Positions 35,484 to 44,894 are shown, numbered from the stretch's first letter. The stretch: 64,000 bases of DNA from Dinoroseobacter shibae DFL 12 = DSM 16493 (GCF_000018145.1 NC_009952.1:2356001-2420000); one strand, 5' to 3'. Notes: generated by a model not told the origin, from the sequence alone. Translations and numbers: made by a program.

Positions 35484-37145
35484 ATGCGTAAAACCGAAAC
35501 AGATCAAAAATCCGTCCCTTCCCGGCCCAGTGCCCTGAAACTCGTGATCGCTTTCTGTCGTGACGAAGCAGGGGTTCTGACGGGGTTTTCGCTTTATATC
35601 TTCATCCTGATGATGATGATCGCTGGCCTGACCATCGATCTGATGCGCTACGAGGCTGTGCGCACACGGTTGCAGGCCACCTCGGACCGGGCCGTTCTGG
35701 CCGCAGCGGATCTTGACCAGACCACCAACGCCAAGGCGGTTGTCGAGGACTATTTCGCCAAGGCGGGTATGTCCCAGTATCTCGATGGCGTGCAGGTTTC
35801 CAAAGGGCTAAACTTCAAGGAGGTGGAGGCGCAGGTCAGTGCGACCATTCCGACCTGGTTCATGAACATGTCCGGCATCGAAACACTGGATGCCTTCGCC
35901 CGCAGCAAGGCAGAAGAGCGCATCCAGAACATCGAAGTCTCCCTCGTCCTCGACATCTCAGGATCCATGGGGTGGGACGGCAAGCTGGCGAACATGCGGA
36001 CAGCTGCTGACCAGTTCGTCCGGACCATGATGGCCGGCAACGACAACGTGGCAGCGGATGGCACCGGACTGACCTCGGTCTCGATCATCCCCTATCATGC
36101 AGTGGTCAATGTGCCGGATGAGCTACTGGACGAGTACGCGGTCTCCACGCAACAGACGGTTTCGAACTGTGTGCGGTTCACGGCGACGGATTTCCAGTCG
36201 ATTTCGATCGACCGGACCAAGACGCTCGACCGGCTGGCCCATTTCGACCGCAACAATAGTAATCTCCACACCTTCAACGGGGACCGGCTCATCGGTCGAC
36301 CGTGGTGCCAGGTGGGCACCTATGGCGCGATTCTGCCTTGGTCGACCAGCGTTACGGACCTGACCAACAAGGTGGCGGAGCTTGGAGCGAGCGGGAATAC
36401 GGCCACGGATATCGGCATGAAATGGGCAGCGGCCCTGTTGGATCCCGGTACCCAGAACATCGTCGATGACATGATCGACGGAGGTCATCTGGAGGCGGAT
36501 CTCGCCGGGCGGCCTGTGCTTTACAGCGACCCCGAAACAATCAAGGTCGTGGTGCTGATGACAGATGGGGAAAACACCTCGCAATACGATCTGAAGAACG
36601 AGTTCAAGGGAACAATGTCGCCTGTCTGGTGGGACGAGGCGAGTGACAGCTATTTCGTCTACTTCCAGAACCGTGCGAACAATGACAAGAAACCCTGGTG
36701 GAACGTCGGGCGCACTCCGGAGAGCGACACCAACGGCAACGACTCTGACAAGGGGTCCTGGGAGTGGGAGCTCGGGGAGCCCTCGGCACGGCAATTGAGC
36801 CATGCGGAGCTCTTCGGGACGTTCAGCGTGCGCTTCATCTCGGAGTTCTTCTTCAGGGTCAAGAACGACAACCAGAAGACCATCCGCGAGAAATACCGCA
36901 ACGCTGTCACCAGGTATACTGGCAACAGCACGGCGGACGGATACACCGAACAGATCTGCGACCAACTCAAAGCGCAAGACGTCGTGATCTTCACGATCGG
37001 CTTCGAGGCGCCGCAGCGCGGACAGGATCTGATGCGCTACTGCGCGTCTTCCTCGGGGCATTATTTCGACGTGGAGGGGGTCGAGATCTCCGAAGCCTTC
37101 AGCTCGATCGCGAACACGATCCAGCAACTTCGGTTGTCGCTATGA
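35484..37145 (+). CDS. TadG-like pilus-assembly protein with von Willebrand factor A domain
   Basis: A 553-residue protein. The N-terminal pseudopilin-like part (CRDEAGVLTGFSLYIFILMMMI, a TadE/TadG-type transmembrane helix at about residues 20-45, then RYEAVRTRLQATSDRAVLAAA) is followed by a VWA domain. The MIDAS motif is DISGSM at Asp157, with later TDIG and VVLMTDGENTS; it runs to IFTIGFEAPQRGQDLMRYCA near the C-terminus. TadG-type proteins sit in the envelope with the tight-adherence (Flp) pilus machinery. The ATG at 35484 was taken because it directly precedes the domain. The stop overlaps the next start (ATGA). No tadABC, flp or rcp genes are in the window. Confidence 0.88.
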   Translation: MRKTETDQKSVPSRPSALKLVIAFCRDEAGVLTGFSLYIFILMMMIAGLTIDLMRYEAVRTRLQATSDRAVLAAADLDQTTNAKAVVEDYFAKAGMSQYLDGVQVSKGLNFKEVEAQVSATIPTWFMNMSGIETLDAFARSKAEERIQNIEVSLVLDISGSMGWDGKLANMRTAADQFVRTMMAGNDNVAADGTGLTSVSIIPYHAVVNVPDELLDEYAVSTQQTVSNCVRFTATDFQSISIDRTKTLDRLAHFDRNNSNLHTFNGDRLIGRPWCQVGTYGAILPWSTSVTDLTNKVAELGASGNTATDIGMKWAAALLDPGTQNIVDDMIDGGHLEADLAGRPVLYSDPETIKVVVLMTDGENTSQYDLKNEFKGTMSPVWWDEASDSYFVYFQNRANNDKKPWWNVGRTPESDTNGNDSDKGSWEWELGEPSARQLSHAELFGTFSVRFISEFFFRVKNDNQKTIREKYRNAVTRYTGNSTADGYTEQICDQLKAQDVVIFTIGFEAPQRGQDLMRYCASSSGHYFDVEGVEISEAFSSIANTIQQLRLSL

Positions 37146-37666
37146 TCCGGGGCTTCCGTAAATTTCTGTGTCGTGACGAGCGGGGCACCGCAACGGTCGA
37201 GTTCGTGATCGTCTTCCCGCTGATCATTGCGGTTTTCATGTCCACCTTCGAGGCAGCGATGCTGACTGCGAAATACACCATGATGGAACGGGCGTTGGAC
37301 ATCACGATCCGGGAGTTGCGGCTCAACGCGAACACGCCCCTGAGCGAGTCGGATGTGAAGGACCGCATCTGCAACGAAACGCTGCTTATCTCCGATTGCC
37401 GGTCCACCATCGTTGTCGAGATGACGACGATCAACCCGCCCGTCTGGAGCTGGCCCAACACCCGCGCGGCCTGTGCCGACAGGATCAACAACACGCTGCC
37501 AGTCGTCACTTACACGCAGGCACAGGCCAACAGACTGGTTCTCGTTCGGCTCTGTACCGTGGTGGACCCTTGGTTCCCGCTCACTGGTCTGGGTCTGGCC
37601 CTCTCGAAGGATGCCAGCGGCGGCTACCAGATGACCACGGCCTCCGCTTTTGTGGCCGAACCCTAG
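37142..37666 (+). CDS. TadE-family pilus assembly protein
   Basis: A 174-residue TadE-like pseudopilin. The motif CRDERGTATVEFVIVFPLIIAVFMSTFEA holds the Glu and hydrophobic helix of TadE pilins, starting about residue 10. The extracytoplasmic remainder has four or more cysteines (RICNETLLISDC, RAACADRI, VRLCTVVD) that could form disulfides. It is translationally coupled to the TadG-like gene and 9 bp from the following TadE-like gene. Confidence 0.88.
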   Translation: MIRGFRKFLCRDERGTATVEFVIVFPLIIAVFMSTFEAAMLTAKYTMMERALDITIRELRLNANTPLSESDVKDRICNETLLISDCRSTIVVEMTTINPPVWSWPNTRAACADRINNTLPVVTYTQAQANRLVLVRLCTVVDPWFPLTGLGLALSKDASGGYQMTTASAFVAEP

Positions 37667-37675
37667 GAGAGCGGC

Positions 37676-38230
37676 ATGAAATGGTTTCTTCTCAAAACCT
37701 TACGATCCCGGTTCGCCCGGGACGAAAAGGGACTGGTGATCGCCGAATTTCTATTTGCCATGTGCTGGTTATGCTGGTGGTACGTGGCCAGCTTCGCGAT
37801 CTTCGACGGGTTCCGGCAGTACAACGCCTCGATCAAGGCGACCTACACGGTAGGTGACATTCTCTCGCGACAGATGCTGGTCGTGGACCGGAACTACCTG
37901 GATGGGCTGCGCGGACTCTACGAATACCTGATAAAGTTCGGCAGCGACGCAGACTTGCGCTACACATCGTTGAAATGGGTTGCCGACGAAAACCAGTATG
38001 AGGTGCACTGGTCTTATGCCACCGGCGATCGCACCGCGCTGACGACCGCAGATCTGGTTGCGATGGAGAGCAAGTTGCCGCTGCTTGTGGATGGAGAGCA
38101 CATCCTGCTGGTCGAAAGCTGGTCGATCTACCACACGCTGTTTCGCGTCGGGGTGCGCAACGGCCTCGAGTTCAACAACTATATGGTCACGTCGCCCCGG
38201 TTCGCCGCCCGTGTGGATTACAGAGGCTAG
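37676..38230 (+). CDS. Divergent TadE-like membrane protein
   Basis: A 184-residue third member of the set. The N-terminus FARDEKGLVIAEFLFAMCWLCWWYVASFAIF repeats the R-D-E-x-G-x-x-x-x-E-F pattern of the two upstream proteins, but the helix is tryptophan-rich and shorter in typical pilin features. The rest is a soluble domain (VGDILSRQMLVVDRNYLDGLRGLYEYL, LVESWSIYHTLFRVG). It has AGGAGAG in the short gap before its ATG. It ends overlapping the convergent membrane-protein gene by four bases. Confidence 0.8.
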   Translation: MKWFLLKTLRSRFARDEKGLVIAEFLFAMCWLCWWYVASFAIFDGFRQYNASIKATYTVGDILSRQMLVVDRNYLDGLRGLYEYLIKFGSDADLRYTSLKWVADENQYEVHWSYATGDRTALTTADLVAMESKLPLLVDGEHILLVESWSIYHTLFRVGVRNGLEFNNYMVTSPRFAARVDYRG

Positions 38231-38736
38231 GAGGCTGTGCGCTGTTCCAGGATCAGGGCGATGGCCTCGGACATCATGTCCGCCTGCGCCTTGTGCGTCG
38301 CTCCGCCAACTCCAAGGAACGGGCCCAGCCGCCAATAGAGACCTGGCGCCCAGCATCTCTGCCCGGGCACCTTGAGACGCAGCAGAAAGCCATTCGAGGG
38401 CTTGAAGGCAAACACCCCGCGATTGACGCTCGCGATCTCGTCGAACCCGCACAAAAGATCCTCGCCGTTCCGGTAAAGACCATCATCGCGCAATTCGAGC
38501 CAGTGGCGCGTTGCCGCCTGGGTCCGAATGGCCAGCCAGACCGTTCCCGCCAACATCGCTCCGAGAAACAGGGTCCAGACCAAGTCCCCAGGCGGATGAA
38601 CCAGCAGAACGAAACCCAGCAGAACCGCAAGGAGGTACAGGATCACCACCGAAAAGACGCGTTTCACAGCGCTGGTTTGCAAGACCAGCACCACGGGCCT
38701 GCGGATATCCTCGTCTGTATCTCCTGCGCCGTCCAT
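38227..38736 (-). CDS. Membrane protein of unknown function (two helices plus PH-like domain)
   Basis: A 169-residue protein. Two adjacent hydrophobic segments at about residues 25-65 (VFSVVILYLLAVLLGFVLLVH, LVWTLFLGAMLAGTVWLAI) are followed by a soluble beta-rich part (HWLELRDDGLYRNGEDLLCGFDEIASVNRGVFAFKPSNGF split over the strands) that reads like a bacterial PH-type membrane-associated domain. The ATG 38736 overlaps the TetR stop (TGATG), so the two are cotranscribed and coupled. It may be the TetR target or simply a partner; no function is assigned. Confidence 0.75.
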   Translation of the reverse strand: MDGAGDTDEDIRRPVVLVLQTSAVKRVFSVVILYLLAVLLGFVLLVHPPGDLVWTLFLGAMLAGTVWLAIRTQAATRHWLELRDDGLYRNGEDLLCGFDEIASVNRGVFAFKPSNGFLLRLKVPGQRCWAPGLYWRLGPFLGVGGATHKAQADMMSEAIALILEQRTAS

Positions 38737-39365
38737 CAAGACACCGCACGCACCGCGGCGATATCCGATGGTATCTCCCCGGAAGTCACGGTCTGGTGCA
38801 CCAAAGCAAGATAGATCCGCTCCACCTCCTTGCGGTCAAGCCGACCCCCATCCCGGAACCAAGTTGTCAGCCCCGTCAACATCGCAATCAACGCCATGGT
38901 GGCGAGCTTGGTATCGGGCAAGGCGAACTGCCCGCTCCGATGTCCCCGTTTCAGAATTCCCTCCAGCAAGGCCTCATAGCTTCCGCGTTGCTGCGCGATA
39001 TGGGCGAAATTCTCCGGTGTCAGGTTGCGCAGCTCCATGTAGGAGATGAACACCGCCTCCGCGCGATCGAGGTGGAAAGTGATGTGAAAGCGCGCGAACC
39101 GGTCCAGTGCCTCTGTGGGATTCCCGTCGAGATCGACCTCCGCTACGGCATCGAGCAACTCTTCCATATGGACCCTCATCAGGTCGAAGAGCAGCGATTG
39201 CTTGTCGGAGGTATAAAGATAAAGCGCCCCGGCCTGCACGCCGACCTCGCGCGCGATCTGGCGCATCGACACGGCCGCGTAGCCATGGCGCGCAATCAGG
39301 CTCTGCGCGGCGGCCCGTACACGGGGCCCGGTGATTTCCGAATGCGAACCTGTTTTCCGTGCCAT
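38736..39365 (-). CDS. TetR/AcrR-family transcriptional regulator
   Basis: A 209-residue regulator. The N-terminal HTH is VRAAAQSLIARHGYAAVSMRQIAREVGVQAGALYLYTSDKQSL (residues about 14-58), followed by an all-helical ligand domain ending VERIYLALVHQTV. The ligand is not predictable. It is divergent from the small lipoprotein gene and coupled to a downstream membrane-protein gene. Confidence 0.92.
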   Translation of the reverse strand: MARKTGSHSEITGPRVRAAAQSLIARHGYAAVSMRQIAREVGVQAGALYLYTSDKQSLLFDLMRVHMEELLDAVAEVDLDGNPTEALDRFARFHITFHLDRAEAVFISYMELRNLTPENFAHIAQQRGSYEALLEGILKRGHRSGQFALPDTKLATMALIAMLTGLTTWFRDGGRLDRKEVERIYLALVHQTVTSGEIPSDIAAVRAVS

Positions 39366-39451
39366 GGCGAAGAGGCTATATGAACAGATGTTCAGTTGAC
39401 AGGGATTTTTTCCGCTTTCGGGGCACGGACAACGGCACTAGCGTACGGCTC

Positions 39452-39685
39452 ATGCGCCTGCCCTTTCTTTCACTTATCGGACTGATCCTGCTAGCTGGCT
39501 GTTCGGACCTAAGATTCCTCGACACTGCCATCTCCGAGGCCGCGTTGGCTGCAGAGGCGCCGGAGCTTGCTCCATTGTCGGAACTACCGATTGCGGTTTC
39601 GACAGGCACCGCAGATACCGATCCGACCGAGGCACTTCTGGCGCGGGGGGCCGCGCTGCGCGAGAGGGCCGGACAGAACCGGTAA
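39452..39685 (+). CDS. Small lipoprotein
   Basis: A 77-residue protein starting at ATG 39452: MRLPFLSLIGLILLAGC is a lipoprotein signal with lipobox LAGC and Cys17 as the lipidated residue. The mature part is short, alanine-rich and acidic (ISEAALAAEAPELAPLSE). No family is recognised. It is divergent from the TetR gene, 79 bp before hom. Confidence 0.7.
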   Translation: MRLPFLSLIGLILLAGCSDLRFLDTAISEAALAAEAPELAPLSELPIAVSTGTADTDPTEALLARGAALRERAGQNR

Positions 39686-39764
39686 ACGCTTCTCGTTGCA
39701 CCTGACTTCGCGATTGATTACGAGGGCGCAAACCATGTTTGGCCATTACTGACGGAGCCTGCCC

Positions 39765-41051
39765 ATGTCGTCCCCTCTTCGCCTTGGTATCGCCGGGCTC
39801 GGCACGGTGGGTGCCGGTGTGGTCAAGATCATCTCGCGCAAACAGGAGCTTCTGGCCGCGCGCGCTGGACGTCCCATCGAGGTCACCGCCGTGTCAGCGC
39901 GCAGCCGCGACAAGGACCGAGGCGTGGATATGTCCACCTATGGCTGGGAGAATGACCCCGTAGCTTTGGCGCGGCGCGATGACGTCGACGTGTTTGTCGA
40001 GTTGATGGGCGGCGAGGACGGCCCGGCCAGGAACGCAACCGAAGCGGCGCTGGCGGCGGGTAAGGACGTGGTGACCGCCAACAAGGCGATGCTGGCCCAT
40101 CACGGCCAGGCCCTCGCCATGGCCGCAGAGGACGCCGGGCGCGTGATCCGCTTCGAGGCGGCGGTTGCCGGCGGAATTCCGGTCATCAAGGCGCTGACCG
40201 AGGGGCTGGCCGGGAACGAGATCACCCGCGTGATGGGTGTGATGAACGGCACCTGCAACTACATCCTGACCCGGATGGAGGCCGAGGGGCTCGGCTACAA
40301 CATCTTGTTCGAAGAGGCCGGGAAGCTGGGCTATCTCGAGGCCGATCCGACGCTCGATGTGGGCGGGATCGATGCGGCACATAAGCTGGCGCTGCTGGCC
40401 TCCATCGCCTTCGGCACAAAGGTGGATTTCGACGGTGTGGAGTTGGAAGGGATCGAGCAGGTTACCCTTGAAGATATCCGGCATGCGGCCGACATGGGAT
40501 TTCGGATCAAGCTGCTCGGCGTAGCCCAGCGCAGTGGTCGCGGGCTGGAGCAGCGCATGCGTCCCTGCCTTGTGCCGGCAAGTTCCCCGCTGGGGCAGTT
40601 GGAGGGCGGCACGAACATGGTGGTGATCGAGGGCGACCAGGTCGGACAGGTCGTGCTCCGCGGGGCCGGCGCTGGCGAAGGTCCGACCGCCTCGGCGGTT
40701 CTATCGGACATCATGGACATCGCGCGTGGCGACCGAATTTCCACGTTCGGCCAGCCGGCCTCGGGCTTGGTAACGCCGATCCGGGCACAATCCGCGGTGG
40801 CGGCGCCCTACTACCTGCGGATGGAGTTGGAAGACAAACCGGGCGCCTTGGCCAAGGTTGCGACAGTCCTCGGGGATTCGGGCGTGTCCATCGACCGGAT
40901 GCGTCAGTACGGGCACGAATCCTCCTCTGCGCCGGTGCTGATCGTGACCCACAAGGCAGCTCGGAACGCCGTGGATGCCGCGCTCGAGGCATTGCCGAAG
41001 ACAGGCGTCGTTCTCGGCACGCCCGTTGCTCTGCGCATCGAAGCAGTTTGA
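39765..41051 (+). CDS. hom: Homoserine dehydrogenase
   Basis: Reduces aspartate semialdehyde to homoserine for threonine and methionine. In the 428-residue protein the NAD(P) fold is GIAGLGTVGAGVVK, the catalytic region GVMNGTCNYILTRM and LGYLEADPTLDVGGIDAAHKLALLA (in two pieces), and a C-terminal ACT domain about residues 350-428 (MELEDKPGALAKVATVLGDSG) allows feedback by threonine. Start ATG 39765 with GGAG upstream. First of the hom-glpX-recJ run. Confidence 0.97.
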   Translation: MSSPLRLGIAGLGTVGAGVVKIISRKQELLAARAGRPIEVTAVSARSRDKDRGVDMSTYGWENDPVALARRDDVDVFVELMGGEDGPARNATEAALAAGKDVVTANKAMLAHHGQALAMAAEDAGRVIRFEAAVAGGIPVIKALTEGLAGNEITRVMGVMNGTCNYILTRMEAEGLGYNILFEEAGKLGYLEADPTLDVGGIDAAHKLALLASIAFGTKVDFDGVELEGIEQVTLEDIRHAADMGFRIKLLGVAQRSGRGLEQRMRPCLVPASSPLGQLEGGTNMVVIEGDQVGQVVLRGAGAGEGPTASAVLSDIMDIARGDRISTFGQPASGLVTPIRAQSAVAAPYYLRMELEDKPGALAKVATVLGDSGVSIDRMRQYGHESSSAPVLIVTHKAARNAVDAALEALPKTGVVLGTPVALRIEAV

Positions 41052-41176
41052 GCCTGCCCTGAATGTGACCTGATCGCACTTTCCTGCCGGTCCCGCGCCG
41101 GTGGCGCTTTCCAAGTCGGGACCGCCCCGGTATCCATGCACCAGCCGACGACGTTTCTGTTGATGAAGGATATCCG

Positions 41177-42148
41177 ATGAACGCCCCTGCCGATTTTTCC
41201 GACCGCATGCTGTCTCTGGGACTCGCGCGGGTGGCCGAACAAGCCGCGCTCGCTTCTGCAAACCTTATCGGTCGCGGGGACGAGAAGGCGGCAGACCAGG
41301 CAGCCGTTAACGCCATGCGCGACCAGCTTAATCTGCTCGACATCAACGGCGTCGTGGTGATCGGCGAAGGCGAGCGGGACGAAGCCCCCATGCTCTATAT
41401 CGGCGAGGAAGTGGGCACCGGCACCGGCCCCGCGGTCGATATCGCGCTCGACCCTCTGGAAGGCACAACGCTGACCGCCAAGGATATGCCCAATGCCCTG
41501 ACGGTGATCGCCATGGGGCCACGCGGCTCGATGCTGCACGCGCCGGACGTGTACATGGACAAGTTGGCGATCGGCCCAGGGTACCCGGTGGATACCGTGA
41601 CCCTGGCCATGAGCCCGGCGGAGCGGGTGCATGCCCTGGCCAAGGCTAAGGGCGGCGGAGCCGAAGATATCACAGTTTGTGTTCTGGAGCGCCCGCGCCA
41701 TGAGGACGTGATCGCCGAGATCCGCAGCACGGGTGCCGCCATCCGGCTGATCACCGACGGGGACGTGGCGGGCGTGATCCACTGTGCCGAAGCCGCGATT
41801 ACCGGGATCGACATGTATATGGGCTCCGGCGGGGCCCCCGAGGGCGTGCTGGCCGCGGCGGCGCTCAAATGCATGGGCGGACAGATGTACGGCCGTTTGC
41901 TTTTCCGAAACGACGACGAGATCGGGCGCGCCCGCAAGGCCGGGATCGAGGATCTCGACCGGATCTACACACGCGACGAGCTGGTCACCGCAGATGTCAT
42001 TTTCGCTGCGACAGGTGTGACCGACGGCTCGATCGTGTCGGGAATCAAGCGCGAGGTGGGCTACTTGACCACCGAGACGATCCTGATGCGCTCCAAGACC
42101 GGGTCCGTGCGGCGGATGATTTACCGGAACCCGACCTCCGCGACCTGA
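41177..42148 (+). CDS. glpX: Class II fructose-1,6-bisphosphatase GlpX
   Basis: A gluconeogenic phosphatase (in some relatives also acting on sedoheptulose bisphosphate). The 323-residue protein has GRGDEKAADQAAVNAMR, GEGERDEAPMLYIGE, DPLEGTTLTAKDMPNAL and GGAPEGVLAAAALKCMGG, all diagnostic of class II. Start ATG 41177 with AAGGA upstream. It is 125 bp after hom and one base before the recJ GTG. Confidence 0.97.
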   Translation: MNAPADFSDRMLSLGLARVAEQAALASANLIGRGDEKAADQAAVNAMRDQLNLLDINGVVVIGEGERDEAPMLYIGEEVGTGTGPAVDIALDPLEGTTLTAKDMPNALTVIAMGPRGSMLHAPDVYMDKLAIGPGYPVDTVTLAMSPAERVHALAKAKGGGAEDITVCVLERPRHEDVIAEIRSTGAAIRLITDGDVAGVIHCAEAAITGIDMYMGSGGAPEGVLAAAALKCMGGQMYGRLLFRNDDEIGRARKAGIEDLDRIYTRDELVTADVIFAATGVTDGSIVSGIKREVGYLTTETILMRSKTGSVRRMIYRNPTSAT

Positions 42149-42149
42149 C

Positions 42150-43907
42150 GTGACCGATGGTCCCGCGTTTCTCGGCGTCGAAAGCTCGCTCACCGGACGC
42201 CGCTGGATCGGGTTGAGCCCGGACCAGGACCGCGCGGCGGAGCGGCTTGTGCAGATCACCGGCTTGCCGGATGCCGTTTGCCGCACGCTTGCCCGGCGCG
42301 GAGTGGCCCCGGAGGAGGCCGAGGATTTCCTAGCCCCTACCCTGCGCGCGCTGCTCCCCGATCCACGCTCCCTGCGGGACATGGAGCGCGCAGCCGCCCG
42401 CGTGAACGCAGCCATCGCGCGGAATGAACGGATCGCGATCTTTGCCGATTACGACGTGGACGGAGGCAGCTCGGCCGCCCTGCTGATCGACTGGTTGCGC
42501 GCGCAGGGCCGGACGGCAACGCTTTATGTCCCGGACCGGATCGACGAGGGCTATGGCCCCAACATCCCTGCCATGGAGGCGCTTGCCGACGCACACGACC
42601 TGATCATCTGCGTCGACTGCGGGACCCTGTCCCATGACCCGGTGGCGGCGGCGCAAGGGACGGATGTGGTTATTCTCGACCACCACCTCGCGGAGGAATG
42701 CCTGCCAGCGGCCCATGCCGTGGTGAATCCCAACCGGCAGGATGAGGATGGCAGTCTCAGCCACCTTTGCGCGGCGGCGGTGGTGTTCCTGCTGCTGGTC
42801 GAAGCGAACCGGCAACAGCGCGCGGCAGGTCAGCCGGGACAGGACCTGATGGCGCTCCTTGATCTGGTGGCGCTTGCGACAGTGGCCGATGTCGCGCCGT
42901 TGTCGGGTGTTAATCGGGCCTTCGTGCGGCAGGGGCTGACGGTGATGGGCCGACGCGAACGCCCGGGCCTGACCGCACTGTCCGATTCCGCCGGACTGGA
43001 CAGGGCACCCAGTTCCTACCACCTCGGTTTCGTGTTGGGGCCTCGGATCAACGCAGGTGGACGGATAGGGGCGGCGGATCTCGGAGCGCGGCTTCTGGCC
43101 ACCCGCGATCCGCACGAGGCGGCTGCCCTCGCTGAGCGGCTAGAGAAGCTCAACGCTGAGCGGCGCGATATCGAGGCCCAGGTAAGGGCCAGCGCACTGG
43201 AGCAGGCCGAAACCCGGGGCCTGAATGCACCGCTTGCCTGGGCCGCCGGCGAAGGCTGGCATCCAGGCGTGGTCGGCATCGTCGCTTCTCGCCTGAAAGA
43301 GACCGCCAATCGGCCAGCCATCGTGATTGGCCTTGAGGGTGACGAGGGCAAGGGATCGGGTCGGTCAGTACCCGGCATTGACCTCGGCGCCGCCATCCAG
43401 CGTTTGGCACATGAGGGGCTGCTCCTGAAGGGTGGTGGGCACAAGATGGCCGCGGGCCTGACGGTGCGCCGTGATCTTCTGGAACCGGCCATGGCGCGGC
43501 TGTCCGAACTACTCGCAGCGCAAGGCGCGGATCGGTTGGGTCCCAAAGGGCTGCATGTCGACGGCGTACTCAGCCCCCGCGCGATCACTACGGAGCTGAT
43601 CACCCGGATCGAGGATGCCGGTCCCTTCGGCGCTTCTGCCCCGGCACCCCGCTTTGCCTTGCCAAGCGTCACGATCAGATATGCCAAGCCCGTGGGTGAG
43701 AGCCACCTCCGCTTCAGTTTCGCGGGGCCCTGTGGCACCCGAATGGACGGCATCGCCTTCGGCGCGTTCGATACCCCGATCGGCCCTGCCCTTTCCCAAT
43801 CCGCACGGGGCACGTTCCATCTCGCCGGGCGATTGGAGATCAACAGCTGGGGCGGACAGCACAAGGCCCAGCTGCGTCTGGACGACGCTGCTGCTGCCGA
43901 GGCCTAA
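42150..43907 (+). CDS. recJ: Single-stranded-DNA-specific exonuclease RecJ
   Basis: A 5'-3' ssDNA exonuclease in recombination and mismatch repair. The 585-residue protein has the DHH phosphoesterase motifs ADYDVDGGSSAAL, ICVDCGT and ILDHHLAEE, then the DHHA1 region GGGHKMAAGLTV. The start is GTG 42150, immediately after the glpX stop. A small GCCGAT-AGC-ATCGGC hairpin follows the stop (43908-43922). Confidence 0.96.
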   Translation: MTDGPAFLGVESSLTGRRWIGLSPDQDRAAERLVQITGLPDAVCRTLARRGVAPEEAEDFLAPTLRALLPDPRSLRDMERAAARVNAAIARNERIAIFADYDVDGGSSAALLIDWLRAQGRTATLYVPDRIDEGYGPNIPAMEALADAHDLIICVDCGTLSHDPVAAAQGTDVVILDHHLAEECLPAAHAVVNPNRQDEDGSLSHLCAAAVVFLLLVEANRQQRAAGQPGQDLMALLDLVALATVADVAPLSGVNRAFVRQGLTVMGRRERPGLTALSDSAGLDRAPSSYHLGFVLGPRINAGGRIGAADLGARLLATRDPHEAAALAERLEKLNAERRDIEAQVRASALEQAETRGLNAPLAWAAGEGWHPGVVGIVASRLKETANRPAIVIGLEGDEGKGSGRSVPGIDLGAAIQRLAHEGLLLKGGGHKMAAGLTVRRDLLEPAMARLSELLAAQGADRLGPKGLHVDGVLSPRAITTELITRIEDAGPFGASAPAPRFALPSVTIRYAKPVGESHLRFSFAGPCGTRMDGIAFGAFDTPIGPALSQSARGTFHLAGRLEINSWGGQHKAQLRLDDAAAAEA

Positions 43908-43988
43908 GCCGATAGCATCGGCAATAAACCTGCATTTTTCGCTTGCGCGCACGGCACGGTTTGCCTAGTAACCCCCCACGTTCCTGAT

Positions 43989-44063
43989 GGCCCGTTCGTC
44001 TATCGGTTAGGACGCCAGGTTTTCAACCTGGAAAGAGGGGTTCGATTCCCCTACGGGCTGCCA
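43989..44063 (+). tRNA. tRNA-Glu (UUC anticodon)
   Basis: A 75-nt cloverleaf with encoded CCA. The acceptor stem GGCCCGT pairs with ACGGGCT (first pair G-U), the anticodon stem is CCAGG/CCTGG with loop TTTTCAA (anticodon TTC at 44022-44024), the T arm is AGGGG-TTCGATT-CCCCT, and the discriminator is G73 followed by CCA. D-arm bases TCTATCGGTTAGGA are normal. Confidence 0.97.
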
Positions 44064-44363
44064 CTTTTTGATAGTTCAATCCCCTCCCATGCGGCCACTC
44101 GATCGAGTGGCGAGCATGATTTTTGGTTTCGCGACGCGCCCGATGTGCTGCATTTGGCTGTCTTGTCTGAACCTCGGGCGCAAGACCTGTCGTCTCCGCG
44201 ATCTCGGCTGGCGGACATGACGACTCCAAGCGGCTTTTCTGGCGAAGCGCAGCGGCTGCACGAGGCACAGGGTTCATCTTGGTCGGACAGAAAATGTCTC
44301 CTTCCCCGTAGCAAGGACAGGTCGCACAGGAGCGGATTTCACCATGCAGGCAACCTGTGCTGG
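44064..44363. other. Gene-free stretch downstream of tRNA-Glu with an 18-bp palindrome
   Basis: 300 bp between the tRNA and the DUF2478 gene. A perfect palindrome GCCACTCGATCGAGTGGC at 44094-44111, followed shortly by a T-run (44120-44124), may terminate the tRNA transcript. The frames crossing the region are antisense shadows of moeA/DUF2478 or lack any start signal. No direct repeat of the tRNA 3' end and no integrase is seen. Confidence 0.45.
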
Positions 44364-44894
44364 TTACGCCGCAGAAGCACAGTCTGGGTGAATAGCGTCG
44401 AACCAGTGCAGCGCAGCCTCCAAGCTCATCGCGAGATCAGCTGCCGCCCCGGCCCCGAATTCCGACCAACTCTCGACATAAGCGGGTCGAACGGCGGTCA
44501 GCACCGGTATGTCGAGCGCGAGAGCCCTGATCATAAGATCCCGAAATCCGCGTCCTTCGCTTTCACCGCGACCGAACCGGTTAAGGATCAGCAGGTCGGG
44601 TCCCTTTTCCAGCTCTTGCTCCAGAAATGCGGAACACTCTGCCAGGGCTCCGGGGTGCAAGCGGCAACCCCGCGATCCGTTACCCAGCGGTTGCGAGATG
44701 CGGAATGTCCGATTGGAACCGAACGTGGTGAGGTCCATGTCGGCGCAATGACATTCGCCGCCAGCCTCACCCCGGGTTTGCACCACGCCGCAGACCACGA
44801 AGCCGCGTTGCGTAAACGCCTCCGCGATATTGCTGAAAAACGTGTCGATATCGCCGTGATCGAAATGGACGGCAGCAAGAGGAAAGAAACTCAT
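44364..44894 (-). CDS. DUF2478 family protein, molybdoenzyme-associated putative nucleotide-binding protein
   Basis: A 176-residue protein resembling DUF2478, a group often encoded next to molybdate transport or molybdopterin enzymes. Features are FSNIAEAFTQRGFVVCGVVQTRGEAGGECHCADMDL at the start (split; Cys-rich GECHCADMD), ALAECSAFLEQELEKGPDLLILNRFGRGESEGRG and the end PVLTAVRPAYVESWSEFGAG. The N-terminal P-loop expected for an NTPase is not evident. The ATG overlaps the moeA stop (ATGA). Its genomic partner suggests a role in molybdenum cofactor supply to the TorA-like enzyme. Confidence 0.75.
   Translation of the reverse strand: MSFFPLAAVHFDHGDIDTFFSNIAEAFTQRGFVVCGVVQTRGEAGGECHCADMDLTTFGSNRTFRISQPLGNGSRGCRLHPGALAECSAFLEQELEKGPDLLILNRFGRGESEGRGFRDLMIRALALDIPVLTAVRPAYVESWSEFGAGAAADLAMSLEAALHWFDAIHPDCASAA

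Noticed and set aside
43989-44363. tRNA-Glu as an integration site for a genomic island
   Set aside because: No second copy of the tRNA 3' end, no integrase and no island-type cargo were seen; the downstream genes form a coherent Tor locus.
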